Source of the DNA: JBLHUT01 sp047629975 | GTDB taxonomy: Bacteria; Pseudomonadota; Alphaproteobacteria; Rhodobacterales; Rhodobacteraceae | Reading direction: 5' to 3' | Assembly (NCBI GenBank): GCA_047629975.1 | Contig: JBLHUT010000004.1 | Span: forward strand, 1 to 40,426 | Length of the DNA: 40,426 bases | Shown here: positions 8,530-16,520 of the stretch, piece after piece | Numbering within the stretch: position 1 is the first letter of the stretch | Layout: every line of letters starts with the position of its first letter | The notes under the pieces: generated by a model | Databases searched by the model: none | Seen by the model: only the letters and a program-made list of their open reading frames with translations | Told to the model about the DNA's origin: nothing | Translations under genes and position numbers: made by a program

Positions 8530-8936
8530 CGGAATGACTCCGCGCCTCTGGTTGCATGAAGCCGGTTGATCATCTGCCGGATCGCGCTCATCTGAAGGCG
8601 CATCGCCTCCACGTGCTCGACACGCTCTTGTTCCTCGTCCTGGCGAAACCGCGTCAGAACCTGCGCATCAAGCGTGGCAAGGTCGCGCGACATCACAGCC
8701 TCCCGGCTGGCGATGTCAACATGCTGGCCGTCCATGACCGTCAGAACACCGCCGCGCACCGCGCAAAACGTCTCTGCTCCGGCGGTGTGCCAACTGACGA
8801 TCGAAACACTTACCGCCGTCACAAAGGGCACATGCCCGGGCAGAATTCCAAACGCGCCACTTGCATCTTGTGCGCGCAGCCCGTCGACCGGTGTGTCCAC
8901 AACGATCGCCAGCGGGGTCAGAATGCGTAACTTCAT
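8526..8936 (-). CDS. atpC: N-type ATPase epsilon subunit
   Basis: Rotor subunit linking gamma to the c-ring. I choose the ATG at 8936 (136 residues, MKLRILTPLAIVV) because it overlaps the atpD stop as ATGA; upstream in-frame codons lie inside atpD. The beta-sandwich domain (about 1-85) contains FGILPGHVPFVTAV, a hallmark of epsilon subunits. The C-terminal part (about 90-136) is a charged helical pair. It is the second gene of the operon. Confidence 0.94.
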   Translation of the reverse strand: MKLRILTPLAIVVDTPVDGLRAQDASGAFGILPGHVPFVTAVSVSIVSWHTAGAETFCAVRGGVLTVMDGQHVDIASREAVMSRDLATLDAQVLTRFRQDEEQERVEHVEAMRLQMSAIRQMINRLHATRGAESFR

Positions 8937-10393
8937 GGCGCGGCCTCTCCTTGGGCAGAAGAGCCGCGCAATTCCTCGTTTTTGCGCCGCGCCTGCTCGA
9001 ATGTGCCAACCATGTAAAGCGCGCTTTCGGCCCAATCATCAGCTTCGCCGTCCAGAATGGCGCGGCATCCGGCCAGCGTGTCGGCCAATGCGACGCTGGT
9101 GCCGGGCATGCCGGTGAAGGGTTCTGTGACCATGAAGGGCTGCGTGAGAAACCGTTGCAATCGGCGCGCCCGTTTGACCACCAAACGGTCTGCCGCGCCC
9201 AGCTCCCCGGTTCCCAGCAACGAAATGATGTCGGCCAGATCCCGGAACCTTGCAAGCGCCTGCCGGACATCCTCGGCTATCCGGTAATGCGCCTGTCCGA
9301 CGATCAGCGGGTCCAGCAACATCGACGAAGACGCCAGCGGGTCGATCGCCGGATAGAAACCCTCCGAGGCTTGCGCGCGTGACAAGACCACGACGCAATC
9401 CATATGCCCCGAAATCGTGGTCACGGCAGGGTCGGTAAAATCATCCGCCGGTACATAAACCGCCTGAATTGCCGTGATCGCCGCCCCCTCGACAGAGGCA
9501 ATACGCTCTTGCAGGCCCGCCACCTCACTGGCCAGTGTCGGTTGATAGCCAACCCGCGACGGCATCCGCCCCAACAGGCTAGAGACTTCGGCCCCTGCCT
9601 GCACAAACCGGAAGACATTATCCATTAACAACAGAACGTTGCGCTTGTCATGATCGCGAAAATACTCTGACACGGTCAGGGCCGTCATCGCCACCCGCCA
9701 CCGTGCGCCAGGGGGCTCGTTCATCTGGCCGTAAACCAGAACCGTGCGGTCAAGCACACCCGACCCCTGCATTTCGGTCAACAATTCATGCCCCTCGCGG
9801 GAGCGTTCTCCGATGCCGGCAAAAACCGAAATACCGCTGTATTTCTCAACCATGGCGCGGATCAACTCCATGACCAGTACCGTCTTGCCAACGCCCGCGC
9901 CACCAAACATCGCGGCCTTCCCGCCCTGCGCCATCGGGGTCAACAGGTCGATAACCTTGATGCCGGTCTCGAACATTTCCGTGGCAGTGGATTGATCGCG
10001 CAACAAGGGCGGGCGGGCATGAATGGGGCGTCGCGGAACATCCGCCCCGAACGGAGCACCGTTGTCTTTCGGGGTGCCCACCACATCCATCAGCCGCCCC
10101 AGCGTGGCCTCCCCCACCGGCACGCTCAGGCCCTCTTCGGCGCGTGTTTGCACCGGCGTGCCCCGCGCAAGGCCCGCTGTCGCCTGAAAGGCTACGGCCT
10201 GAACTGTGGTGCGGTCCAGATGACTGTGGACCTCCAGATCAAGCCGGCCGGGTCGGTCCCATGCCACACTCAACGCGGCGTTTATCGCGGGAAGCAGCGC
10301 AGCAGGGTAGCGAACCTCGACAACCGCGCCGCGCACGGCGTGGACAGTTCCAACAAACTGAGACTGATCCACAGAACGGTTTTGTACTGTCAC
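8933..10393 (-). CDS. atpD: N-type ATPase beta subunit
   Basis: Catalytic subunit hydrolysing or making ATP. The 486 residues include the P-loop GGAGVGKT (164-171), the catalytic glutamate Glu196 in GERSREG and LLMDNVFRFVQAG (255-267). The region equivalent to the DELSEED lever reads GELGAAD (396-402), so most of the acidic residues that touch gamma in ordinary beta are missing. The start is GTG at 10393. It is the first gene of the unit, behind an Fnr-type promoter. Beta first, directly followed by epsilon, is the N-ATPase arrangement and unlike the ATP synthase order. Confidence 0.96.
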   Translation of the reverse strand: MTVQNRSVDQSQFVGTVHAVRGAVVEVRYPAALLPAINAALSVAWDRPGRLDLEVHSHLDRTTVQAVAFQATAGLARGTPVQTRAEEGLSVPVGEATLGRLMDVVGTPKDNGAPFGADVPRRPIHARPPLLRDQSTATEMFETGIKVIDLLTPMAQGGKAAMFGGAGVGKTVLVMELIRAMVEKYSGISVFAGIGERSREGHELLTEMQGSGVLDRTVLVYGQMNEPPGARWRVAMTALTVSEYFRDHDKRNVLLLMDNVFRFVQAGAEVSSLLGRMPSRVGYQPTLASEVAGLQERIASVEGAAITAIQAVYVPADDFTDPAVTTISGHMDCVVVLSRAQASEGFYPAIDPLASSSMLLDPLIVGQAHYRIAEDVRQALARFRDLADIISLLGTGELGAADRLVVKRARRLQRFLTQPFMVTEPFTGMPGTSVALADTLAGCRAILDGEADDWAESALYMVGTFEQARRKNEELRGSSAQGEAAP

Positions 10394-10465
10394 AGGCTTG
10401 CCCTTTTCAGACCCGAAGGTGCGGGCCTTGCCCGCCGCGCAGGGCGCAACAGGCTTGGCCCGATC

Positions 10466-10514
10466 TGGCCACTTGATACCCCTTCGGGAGACAGCACGCC
10501 TTGATCTGGATCAG
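10466..10514 (-). promoter_or_regulatory. Fnr/FnrL box and class II promoter of the N-ATPase unit
   Basis: The plus strand at 10501-10514 reads TTGAT-CTGG-ATCAG, nine of ten matches to the Fnr/Anr consensus TTGAT-N4-ATCAA. On the minus strand a -10-like TATCAA lies at 10478-10473. If the box centre (10507.5) is set at -41.5, the class II Fnr position, this hexamer falls exactly at -12 to -7 and transcription would start near 10466, about 73 bp before the atpD GTG. The box, hexamer and spacing are seen; activation under low oxygen is inferred from known Fnr behaviour. Confidence 0.75.
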
Positions 10515-11188
10515 ACCTGCCTGCGCGGCTCAACGCAAAAGTGGCACAGCCGGACGAAAACCGCCGAAGCAGGTGCTCGCTTCGACCGTGACCCTCGCTC
10601 AGAACACTGGAACGGCACACTCAAGTTCCGCAACCTATAGAAATGGCAATGACACGCTCGGGTCAGAGGCCGCAATCCGTGTGACAAGGGGCGCTATACC
10701 TGCCTGACGCGTCCGGACCGACCGCAGGCAACACACTGCTTGAACTGCTAACGTCAACCTTTAACCGCCTTTGCCTGCATCAGCAGACTGCAATCCTCAT
10801 TGCCCCTGTCCATGCTACGTTCAGCCTCCTTGCCGGCAGTACGGAAGAGTATCCTGTCAACAATGGGTTAGCCGGTCGGGCTTGTCTGCATTTTTGGGAC
10901 GCCAAAAGAGGCACGACCAATGCCGGATGTTGTACGCAAGGTTGGGATCAATTCTTTACGATGGCGCTAATCACGACAACTGCGGTGCCGTTGCCTGCAA
11001 CATTTCCGCTCCTTTTGGTCGCCGTCGGCGGGCCGGGCCTTATGGCCTGCCAACGAACGGTCACCTGACAGAACACACTCCTCACGGGGGTCAGCGGGCG
11101 GCGTTCGGTCGCCGCAGCAGCTTTAAACCAGTCTGATAAATTCCGTCACTTTGTCACTCTCGTGACCATTCGTTCGGGTTGGATACAT
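10515..11188. other. Stretch without recognisable genes
   Basis: About 670 bases with no reading frame that has protein-like composition or a family motif on either strand. One short perfect stem GCGGCG-TTCGGT-CGCCGC lies at 11098-11115, about 70 bases past the stop of the membrane-protein gene at 11189; it has no T tract. The stretch may hold decayed sequence, but I could assign none of it. Confidence 0.5.
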
Positions 11189-11641
11189 CTAGGCTCGCTG
11201 TTCGAATTTGCCGGACCGCTTCAATCGGGCGTAAACCAAAAGACCAAGCAAGATTGCAGTAACCGAGATCAGGGTCATGATTGTTCCCGGCACGAAATGG
11301 ACGAAACCACCGAGGTCCAGAAACAAGAAGTAGCCAACGTCAGCCAACCCGCCCGTAAGGCCCGCAATGAACATTGCTGTATGATTGCCGCGCCAAATAA
11401 AAGCGGCGCAGATCGTCGTCGTCAAGCCAATCCAAAGCAGTTTGAACCCATGTTGATTTATAACAGCGCCAACTGCGTCGTGATAGGATCCCGCCAACAT
11501 GTCCCGATCAACCGCGTCTGCAATCCCTGCGATGGCTCCGACCGTATCTTGCGACATGGTCATGACACCGGCAAGAATATGAACAAGCCCCCAGACGACC
11601 CAAAGAACAGCGACTATTTTCAAGATTGTGTTCGACTGCAT
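11189..11641 (-). CDS. Four-helix membrane protein of unknown function
   Basis: A 150-residue protein with four predicted membrane helices (about 7-30, 66-84, 88-108 and 116-138). The first starts with VLWVVWGLVHILAGV, and a conserved-looking LLWIGL...CAAFIW and GGLADVGYFLFLDLGG follow. I do not recognise a named family. It starts 4 bp after the stop of the FMN-reductase gene, so the two are probably co-transcribed from the promoter divergent to the LysR gene. A link to quinone or flavin redox stress would be inference from the partner gene only. Confidence 0.75.
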   Translation of the reverse strand: MQSNTILKIVAVLWVVWGLVHILAGVMTMSQDTVGAIAGIADAVDRDMLAGSYHDAVGAVINQHGFKLLWIGLTTTICAAFIWRGNHTAMFIAGLTGGLADVGYFLFLDLGGFVHFVPGTIMTLISVTAILLGLLVYARLKRSGKFEQRA

Positions 11642-11645
11642 AGCC

Positions 11646-12206
11646 CTATTTCTTTTCTACTGCGTTTGGCGACAATGCCGAAAGAGCGTGACCAAGGGCT
11701 GTTACATCTTCAGGGCGGGTCAACGTTTGTGTGTCAGCGTCCCAAGCTTTGCCCCACGAACCAATTCCAAGCGTGGCCACAATTTCGGCTCCGAAATGCG
11801 GAAGGATCGTTTGCTGCCCCCCTAGAACGCCGGCACCTGCGCGCCCTCCGGGCGATGCTGCGAGCATAACCATCGGCTTGCCTTGAAAAACTTTCATCTC
11901 GATCCGGCTCATCCAGTCAAAAACGTTCTTCCAAGCGGCGGTCGTGGACCCGTTATGTTCGGCAAAAGAAATCAGTACCCCATCAACAGCGCCAATTTTT
12001 GTGAACAGATCCTGCGCCGGACCGGGAATGCCGGTCTCTCTCTCTCGGTCGATAGAATAGATCGGCATCTCATAGTCATTCAAATCAACGAAAGTGACCT
12101 CAGCCGTTGGTGTGATGTCTTGTTGGAGCAGCTTCGCCGCATAGCTAACAAAAACCTGATTGATAGAGCCTCGACTGATGGTGGCAGCAAGGGCAAGAAT
12201 TTTCAT
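11646..12206 (-). CDS. NAD(P)H-dependent FMN reductase family protein
   Basis: A 186-residue flavodoxin-fold protein of the NADPH-dependent FMN reductase family (ArsH/ChrR/YieF-like). The N-terminal strand KILALAATISRGSINQVF carries a phosphate-binding loop near 9-15. The pattern GVLISFAEHNGSTTAAWKN (around 77-95) matches the family P-E-Y-N-x-S/T segment, with E-H replacing E-Y. The sequence AASPGGRAGAG (around 116-126) is the family SPGGxGG loop. Such enzymes reduce FMN, quinones, azo dyes or chromate; the substrate cannot be told. It lies divergent from a LysR regulator and upstream of a membrane protein, a layout typical of an inducible detoxification pair. Confidence 0.88.
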   Translation of the reverse strand: MKILALAATISRGSINQVFVSYAAKLLQQDITPTAEVTFVDLNDYEMPIYSIDRERETGIPGPAQDLFTKIGAVDGVLISFAEHNGSTTAAWKNVFDWMSRIEMKVFQGKPMVMLAASPGGRAGAGVLGGQQTILPHFGAEIVATLGIGSWGKAWDADTQTLTRPEDVTALGHALSALSPNAVEKK

Positions 12207-12265
12207 TTTCAGAGTACTTCCAATTTCGCGTTCAGTGTTTGGAGGTGAGATAACACGGTACCAAG

Positions 12266-12284
12266 TTGCACATAATGGTGCGAA
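12266..12284. promoter_or_regulatory. Inverted repeat in the FMN reductase/LysR divergent promoter
   Basis: TTGCAC-N6-GTGCGAA, arms matching except for one inserted base, contains the T-N11-A spacing common to LysR-type sites. It sits between the two divergent starts, about 60 bp before the reductase ATG and 36-54 bp before the candidate LysR starts. This also argues against starting the LysR protein at the in-frame TTG at 12266. Confidence 0.5.
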
Positions 12285-12319
12285 CTGCGCAGGTTATGCG
12301 CGTTGAAGCGACACAAGAA

Positions 12320-13210
12320 ATGAAGTACCCTTGGACCATGGATCACTGGCTTGAACTTCGCACCGCTTACCGACTGGCCAAACTCGGAACCGTGAGTGCT
12401 GCGGCGCAAGACCTTGGCGTCCACCGAGCAACGGTGAACCGGCACGTGGACATCGTCGAGCAGGCATTGGGGGCAAAGCTGTTTCAACGCCATGCCCGCG
12501 GCTACACGTTAACAGAAACGGGGCACGATCTTTTGGATGTGGCACATCGCGCCGATGAGATGTTTTCCGATCTTGCTGGTCGTGGTCAGGCGCAGGCTGG
12601 TCAATTGTCCGGATCTTTGCTCATCACGTCGCTTTCTGGTCTGGCACCCATGATCATGCCAGCCATCCAGAAATTCAGAGCAACGCACCCTGAGATAGAT
12701 CTGGTTTATAGTGCAGACGAAGCCCTCGCCCGTCTGGAATACGGCGAGGCTCATGTCGCAATTCGCGCAGGAGCGCGCCCCAAAGAGCCGGACTATGTCG
12801 CACTGCCGTTTCGCAAAATTTGCTTTGGCCTGTATGCCACACACTCTTATATCGACCGTTTTGGCATGCCAAACCCGAATAACCTGACTGCCCATCACTT
12901 TGTCGGTGCGATCGACGGGCAGTCACGTCTTCCCTATTCGCAGTGGATGAAAGAGCACGTCGAGCAAAGCCAGATCGCACTAAAGACGTCAGACCAGAAT
13001 GTTATCAACTCTGCCGTGTCAACGGGTGTTGGGTTGGGGTTTATGGCCGAACACGATACGCAGGGTTTCATCGAAGTCTTTGCGCCTCGGAACACTTGGT
13101 CGGCCGATATCTGGATCGTGACCCATGTGGATCTACATCGCACACAAAAAGTTCAGGAGTTTTTGAAATTCCTTAAACACAGAAATGTTGGCCCTAAATC
13201 GTTTCCCTAA
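12320..13210 (+). CDS. LysR-type transcriptional regulator
   Basis: A 296-residue activator/repressor. The winged helix-turn-helix (about 5-65) reads AYRLAKLGTVSAAAQDLGVH, then RATVNRHVDIVEQALGAKLF. The substrate-binding domain runs from about 95 to 290. I prefer the ATG at 12320; the ATG at 12338 (MDHWLELR) is also possible. The open frame extends to a TTG at 12266, but that would cover the inverted-repeat operator. Divergent orientation implies control of the FMN reductase and membrane protein genes. The effector is unknown. Confidence 0.9.
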   Translation: MKYPWTMDHWLELRTAYRLAKLGTVSAAAQDLGVHRATVNRHVDIVEQALGAKLFQRHARGYTLTETGHDLLDVAHRADEMFSDLAGRGQAQAGQLSGSLLITSLSGLAPMIMPAIQKFRATHPEIDLVYSADEALARLEYGEAHVAIRAGARPKEPDYVALPFRKICFGLYATHSYIDRFGMPNPNNLTAHHFVGAIDGQSRLPYSQWMKEHVEQSQIALKTSDQNVINSAVSTGVGLGFMAEHDTQGFIEVFAPRNTWSADIWIVTHVDLHRTQKVQEFLKFLKHRNVGPKSFP

Positions 13211-13502
13211 GTTCGACATCATAAAGCCGACGTTTATACCCGATGCAGCGTTGCTCGATACGGGTTCACTGCCGACCTTCGCGGCAGGTACGTGTCCGTA
13301 AAATAAACCTCCACCCTGAGCGTCGGCTTACTTCAAGCCGCTCGTGAGGGGTACTTGTGCGCAATAGGTCCGTTCTCCGCCCTCAGTTCCTCTTGCACTT
13401 CAGAAAACCGATGCTTCGCCTGTGCGGCTTCCGGTTTTCTACCAGCGCGGTAAGGGTCGTCTGTGAGGGCTTGGGTCATGCCGTTGACCAAACGCGCGAA
13501 GA

Positions 13503-13646
13503 TCAGGGAAAAATGGCAGCGGCATCTTCCAGATGCTGCGCCATTTCCGCCCTATGTTCGACGGGGATTTCGAAAGCCTCTGCAAGGTTGCCCAGAGCAA
13601 CAGCGGAATAGGTCTTGCGATAATGACGGGCCGGAGCGACGGGCAT
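13503..13646 (-). CDS. Possible 47-residue small protein
   Basis: A short frame MPVAPARHYRKTYSAVALGN and onward, ending AAAIFP, with a good ribosome site (AGGGGA, 7 bp before the ATG at 13646). Composition is protein-like and helical, with ordinary codon use. It follows the decayed GST-like gene, so it could be a surviving fragment of another lost gene instead of a real small gene. I recognise no family. Confidence 0.3.
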   Translation of the reverse strand: MPVAPARHYRKTYSAVALGNLAEAFEIPVEHRAEMAQHLEDAAAIFP

Positions 13647-14176
13647 GGGGTTGTCCCCTGACCATGCATTGCAGCAAAAACCCCGTTATCCATTGTAAGC
13701 CCGCCACGATCGTTTGCAACATTGGTAAAGCCCGCGAACTCGACAACCACGATGTAATTGGTCCGGCGGAGCACCGGCACCGAAGAGGAATCTACCGCTG
13801 TTTTTGAGGGCTCGACCACCATTGTGCGCCCCTCAAGGCGTGTGTCAATCTTTGACAGCCCGCCCCGAGCAAGTTGAATACCGGCTTCCTTGACCGTTGG
13901 ATACGTCTGCTTGTGCCATCCTGAAATACACATCAGTGGCACAAAGTGAGCCAGAATGCAGGATCGAAGTCCCCTGAAACAATGGACCAGCCGCATCGCC
14001 ACCTGATCGCGCAAAAGCGGGTCATCTTCACCAAGCAGATTACCGCGCCCCTCGCCTGGAGAGATATATTTTACGATAGCAGAGGCTTGCGTCAGCCCCC
14101 GACCATCAACCGAACGGAAATCTGGCATAGCCCCGCTTGGGTTGATCTTTAAAAAGGTCAGGATCGTCGCGTTCAA
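13647..14176 (-). pseudogene. Decayed glutathione S-transferase-like gene
   Basis: A frame that stays open from 14176 reads FLKINPSGAMPDF, then GRGLTQASAIVKYI and NLLGEDDPLLRDQVAMRLVH, which is the end of a GST thioredoxin-like domain and the start of its helical domain. Later come KIDTRLEGRTMVV and NYIVVVEFAGFTNVA, typical of the GST C-terminal domain. The N-terminal strand with the catalytic Ser/Tyr/Cys is missing. Similarity jumps to other frames near 13700, and the remaining 3' part of the frame is low quality. I infer loss of the 5' end plus frameshifts. Confidence 0.6.
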
Positions 14177-14368
14177 CCCATCGCAGATTATTGTCCAAGC
14201 TTTTCCGATAGAACAAGATGTGGAGGGTCAGCACGCAGGCACCGGAGCGGTAAAAAAGGGACGATCAATGGCCTTCGTTAGATTGATTTGTCTTCGGTTG
14301 CATCAATGCTTCTCTCGTTTTTTTGGATTGGCTTGACACCAATTCTCGTTTTTTCCGGGACGATGGCC

Positions 14369-14640
14369 TTATGACACGCTGGGACTGCGCCGCTCGATCA
14401 CGGTGTTGTCAGGGTCCCTGACAAAGACGAAGCTGGCTCCTGCGGGAACCGTTATATGCCCTCCTGAAATCGGCAAGATGCCCTTGCACCGCGCCAAGGT
14501 TAGTGACCTCAAACGCAGAGTGTATAACCCGTGTGCTTTTCAGGAACGTCCATCGGTATGTTGGCGTCCGAAGCATTAAGGCCCGTATTGATGACCACCA
14601 TCGCAAACGACACCATGAAACTCGTGTCGAGCGTAGTGAA
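14369..14640 (-). pseudogene. Decayed glyoxalase/VOC superfamily gene
   Basis: The last 32 codons to the TAA at 14369 read HITVPAGASFVFVRDPDNTV followed by IERRSPS, the typical end of a glyoxalase/bleomycin-resistance (VOC) domain. Just upstream, in a shifted frame, lies HSAFEVTNLGAVQGHLADF, the preceding strand and helix. Continuing upstream needs another shift. No intact frame longer than about 65 codons covers the domain, so the gene is broken. It lies between two other decayed genes on the same strand. Confidence 0.55.
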
Positions 14641-14699
14641 CAACTCCATCAAAACCGGCACAGAATTCGAAGGTAGCTGCATTTGTTTCGGGCCGCCAA

Positions 14700-15269
14700 T
14701 ATCGAACGGGCGTGGACCGGTGCTTTACAAGCTCGACCGGTATTGCGTTGACGCTTGTCAATCCAACGCCCGCCTGTTCCATTCTGCGTCATGCGGTTTC
14801 TTCGGCCATCTGTTGGGGCAATCCGCAGGCGTCGGCAACGGTTTCGTCGGCGATGCCTGCGTCCAAGGGGCTGATGGCCGTCGCCGCACCGCAGACCTGT
14901 GTCTCACCCCTGCCACTACGAAATTCGGGTGCTATGTGTGCCGGTATGCCGCTGCAGATGCCAGATTGCCCCCCGCGTTCACGATGCCCCGACGCTGAAT
15001 GCGCGCGGCGTAGGCTTTGGGAAGCACGTTCTCGAATTCCGGCATCATCGGACCCTGAAATTCGCCCACTAGCTTAATGTCAGGACAACCGGAATGTTGG
15101 CCCCTTGCGCCAATGCAGCAAGCGCAATCACGTGGCGCGACAAAGTCTCGAGCGGCATCGTAACCGCCCATGTGCTGGCGCCAACCTGATGGCTATTCAG
15201 CACAAATGCCGTGTCATGAGTATTAAAAATTGCCACCGTGTCGCCATTTGTTGCGCGCTGCCGTGACAT
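14700..15269 (-). pseudogene. Decayed isochorismatase-fold hydrolase (YcaC-like)
   Basis: From 15269 the frame reads VAIFNTHDTAFVLNSHQVGA, then STWAVTMPLETLSRHVIALA and ALAQGANIPVVLTLS before a stop at 15069. A shifted frame continues FQGPMMPEFENVLPKAYAAR and IQRRGIVNA. A third gives CGAATAISPLDAG and DETVADACG, and after a stop MEQAGVGLTSVNAIPVELVK. The order matches YcaC-type cysteine hydrolases over their whole length. At least two frameshifts and two stops break it, and the catalytic Asp of the first strand (normally ..IDHQ) reads NSHQ. It faces the intact LysR gene at 15398, the usual layout of a LysR-controlled operon. Confidence 0.75.
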
Positions 15270-15397
15270 TGAATCACATCCAATGCCAGTTGGAGCTTGT
15301 CGCACCGCAGTAAATATTCATCTACTTTTATAATTGATAATTGTGTTTTGTGGCCTAACTTCCTAACTCAATCTTATTAAGTCGTGAGGAAACCGAC

Positions 15398-16312
15398 GTG
15401 ACGCTTGAACAGATCAGAATATTCATGGCCGTCGTGGAACAAGGTGGGGTGAATGCCGCCTCGAAAGTCTTGTCCAAAACCCAGCCCGCGATCAGCAACG
15501 CCATCGCCAAGCTGGAAGAGGACTTGAATGTCACGCTCTTTAGTCGCGAAGGCTACCGGTTGACACTCAATGCCCAAGGGCACGCGCTCGCGGCGCAAAT
15601 GGTCTCTATTCTTGAGCAAACCGCACGGTTAAAAGCGGATGCATTATACCTGTCAGGCGGAAATGAGCCGGAAATCAGGATCAGCCTCGAGGGACTGGCC
15701 CCAATTGCGCCATTAGGCAATGTTCTTGGAAGTTTGACAGACGAATTCCCCCACACCCGCTTTCATCTTAGATCGGACATCATGGGGGGCGCGTTTGAGA
15801 AGCTGGCAGATGAGACCGTTGATTTCGCGGTTGGCTCCCTTCTGGATGGCAGACACGACTTTGAAAGCAAACGCATTGCCACCACCAAGCTTGTTGCGGT
15901 CGGCGCCCCCGACAGCGTGCCTTTTGCAACACCACACCAGCCTTTGACAAAAACGCATTTGGCCAAAGCCGTCCAGATTGTAGTGCAGGACACAACTCAG
16001 CAAGAACGTGGCAATAATCTGGCCATATCGAGCGAGGACCGACCGCTGTTTGTGGCCAATTCCGCCATGAAAAAGCAGCTGATCATCGAAGGTCTGGGAT
16101 GGGGCTTCGTTCCGCTTCACCTTGTCCAGCGGGAACTTGACGATGGTGTTCTCAGCCGATTGGAGATCGAAGGCGTCGACGCGCGCGAGATTGATATTTT
16201 TGCGCTGCGAAAACGCTCTCGCCCACTCGGCCCCGCAGGACGACGACTTTGGCAGGCCTTTTGTGACCTGTCTCAGGGGGGCAGTCACGAACAACATGAC
16301 CAAGGATTGTGA
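15398..16312 (+). CDS. LysR-type transcriptional regulator
   Basis: A 304-residue LysR protein with an N-terminal winged helix (LEQIRIFMAVVEQGGVNAAS through PAISNAIAKLEEDLNVTLF, residues 3-49) and an effector domain (about 90-290). The start is GTG at 15398 behind GAGGA. Its leader is AT-rich and holds a tandem ATAATTG repeat (around 15330-15345). The genes it diverges from are all pseudogenes, so its former operon seems lost while the regulator stays intact. It ends 208 bp before the convergent rpiR-type gene. Confidence 0.9.
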   Translation: MTLEQIRIFMAVVEQGGVNAASKVLSKTQPAISNAIAKLEEDLNVTLFSREGYRLTLNAQGHALAAQMVSILEQTARLKADALYLSGGNEPEIRISLEGLAPIAPLGNVLGSLTDEFPHTRFHLRSDIMGGAFEKLADETVDFAVGSLLDGRHDFESKRIATTKLVAVGAPDSVPFATPHQPLTKTHLAKAVQIVVQDTTQQERGNNLAISSEDRPLFVANSAMKKQLIIEGLGWGFVPLHLVQRELDDGVLSRLEIEGVDAREIDIFALRKRSRPLGPAGRRLWQAFCDLSQGGSHEQHDQGL

Positions 16313-16520
16313 CGCGGTAGCAACGGCGTGGACACAAACATAAAAGCACCAGTGGCTGCTTGAATGAAAAGTTGCTTTTCTCACGCCAATGGCTTCGCTG
16401 CCGGTCGATCGTACCCCGGCATCGTCGCCCTTCACGGCCCACAGCCACCGTTCGAGCGGGTTGCCGCAACACCAGATGTTCGATTATGGCTCTATGAGCC
16501 TATCGGACAAAACAGCCGGC

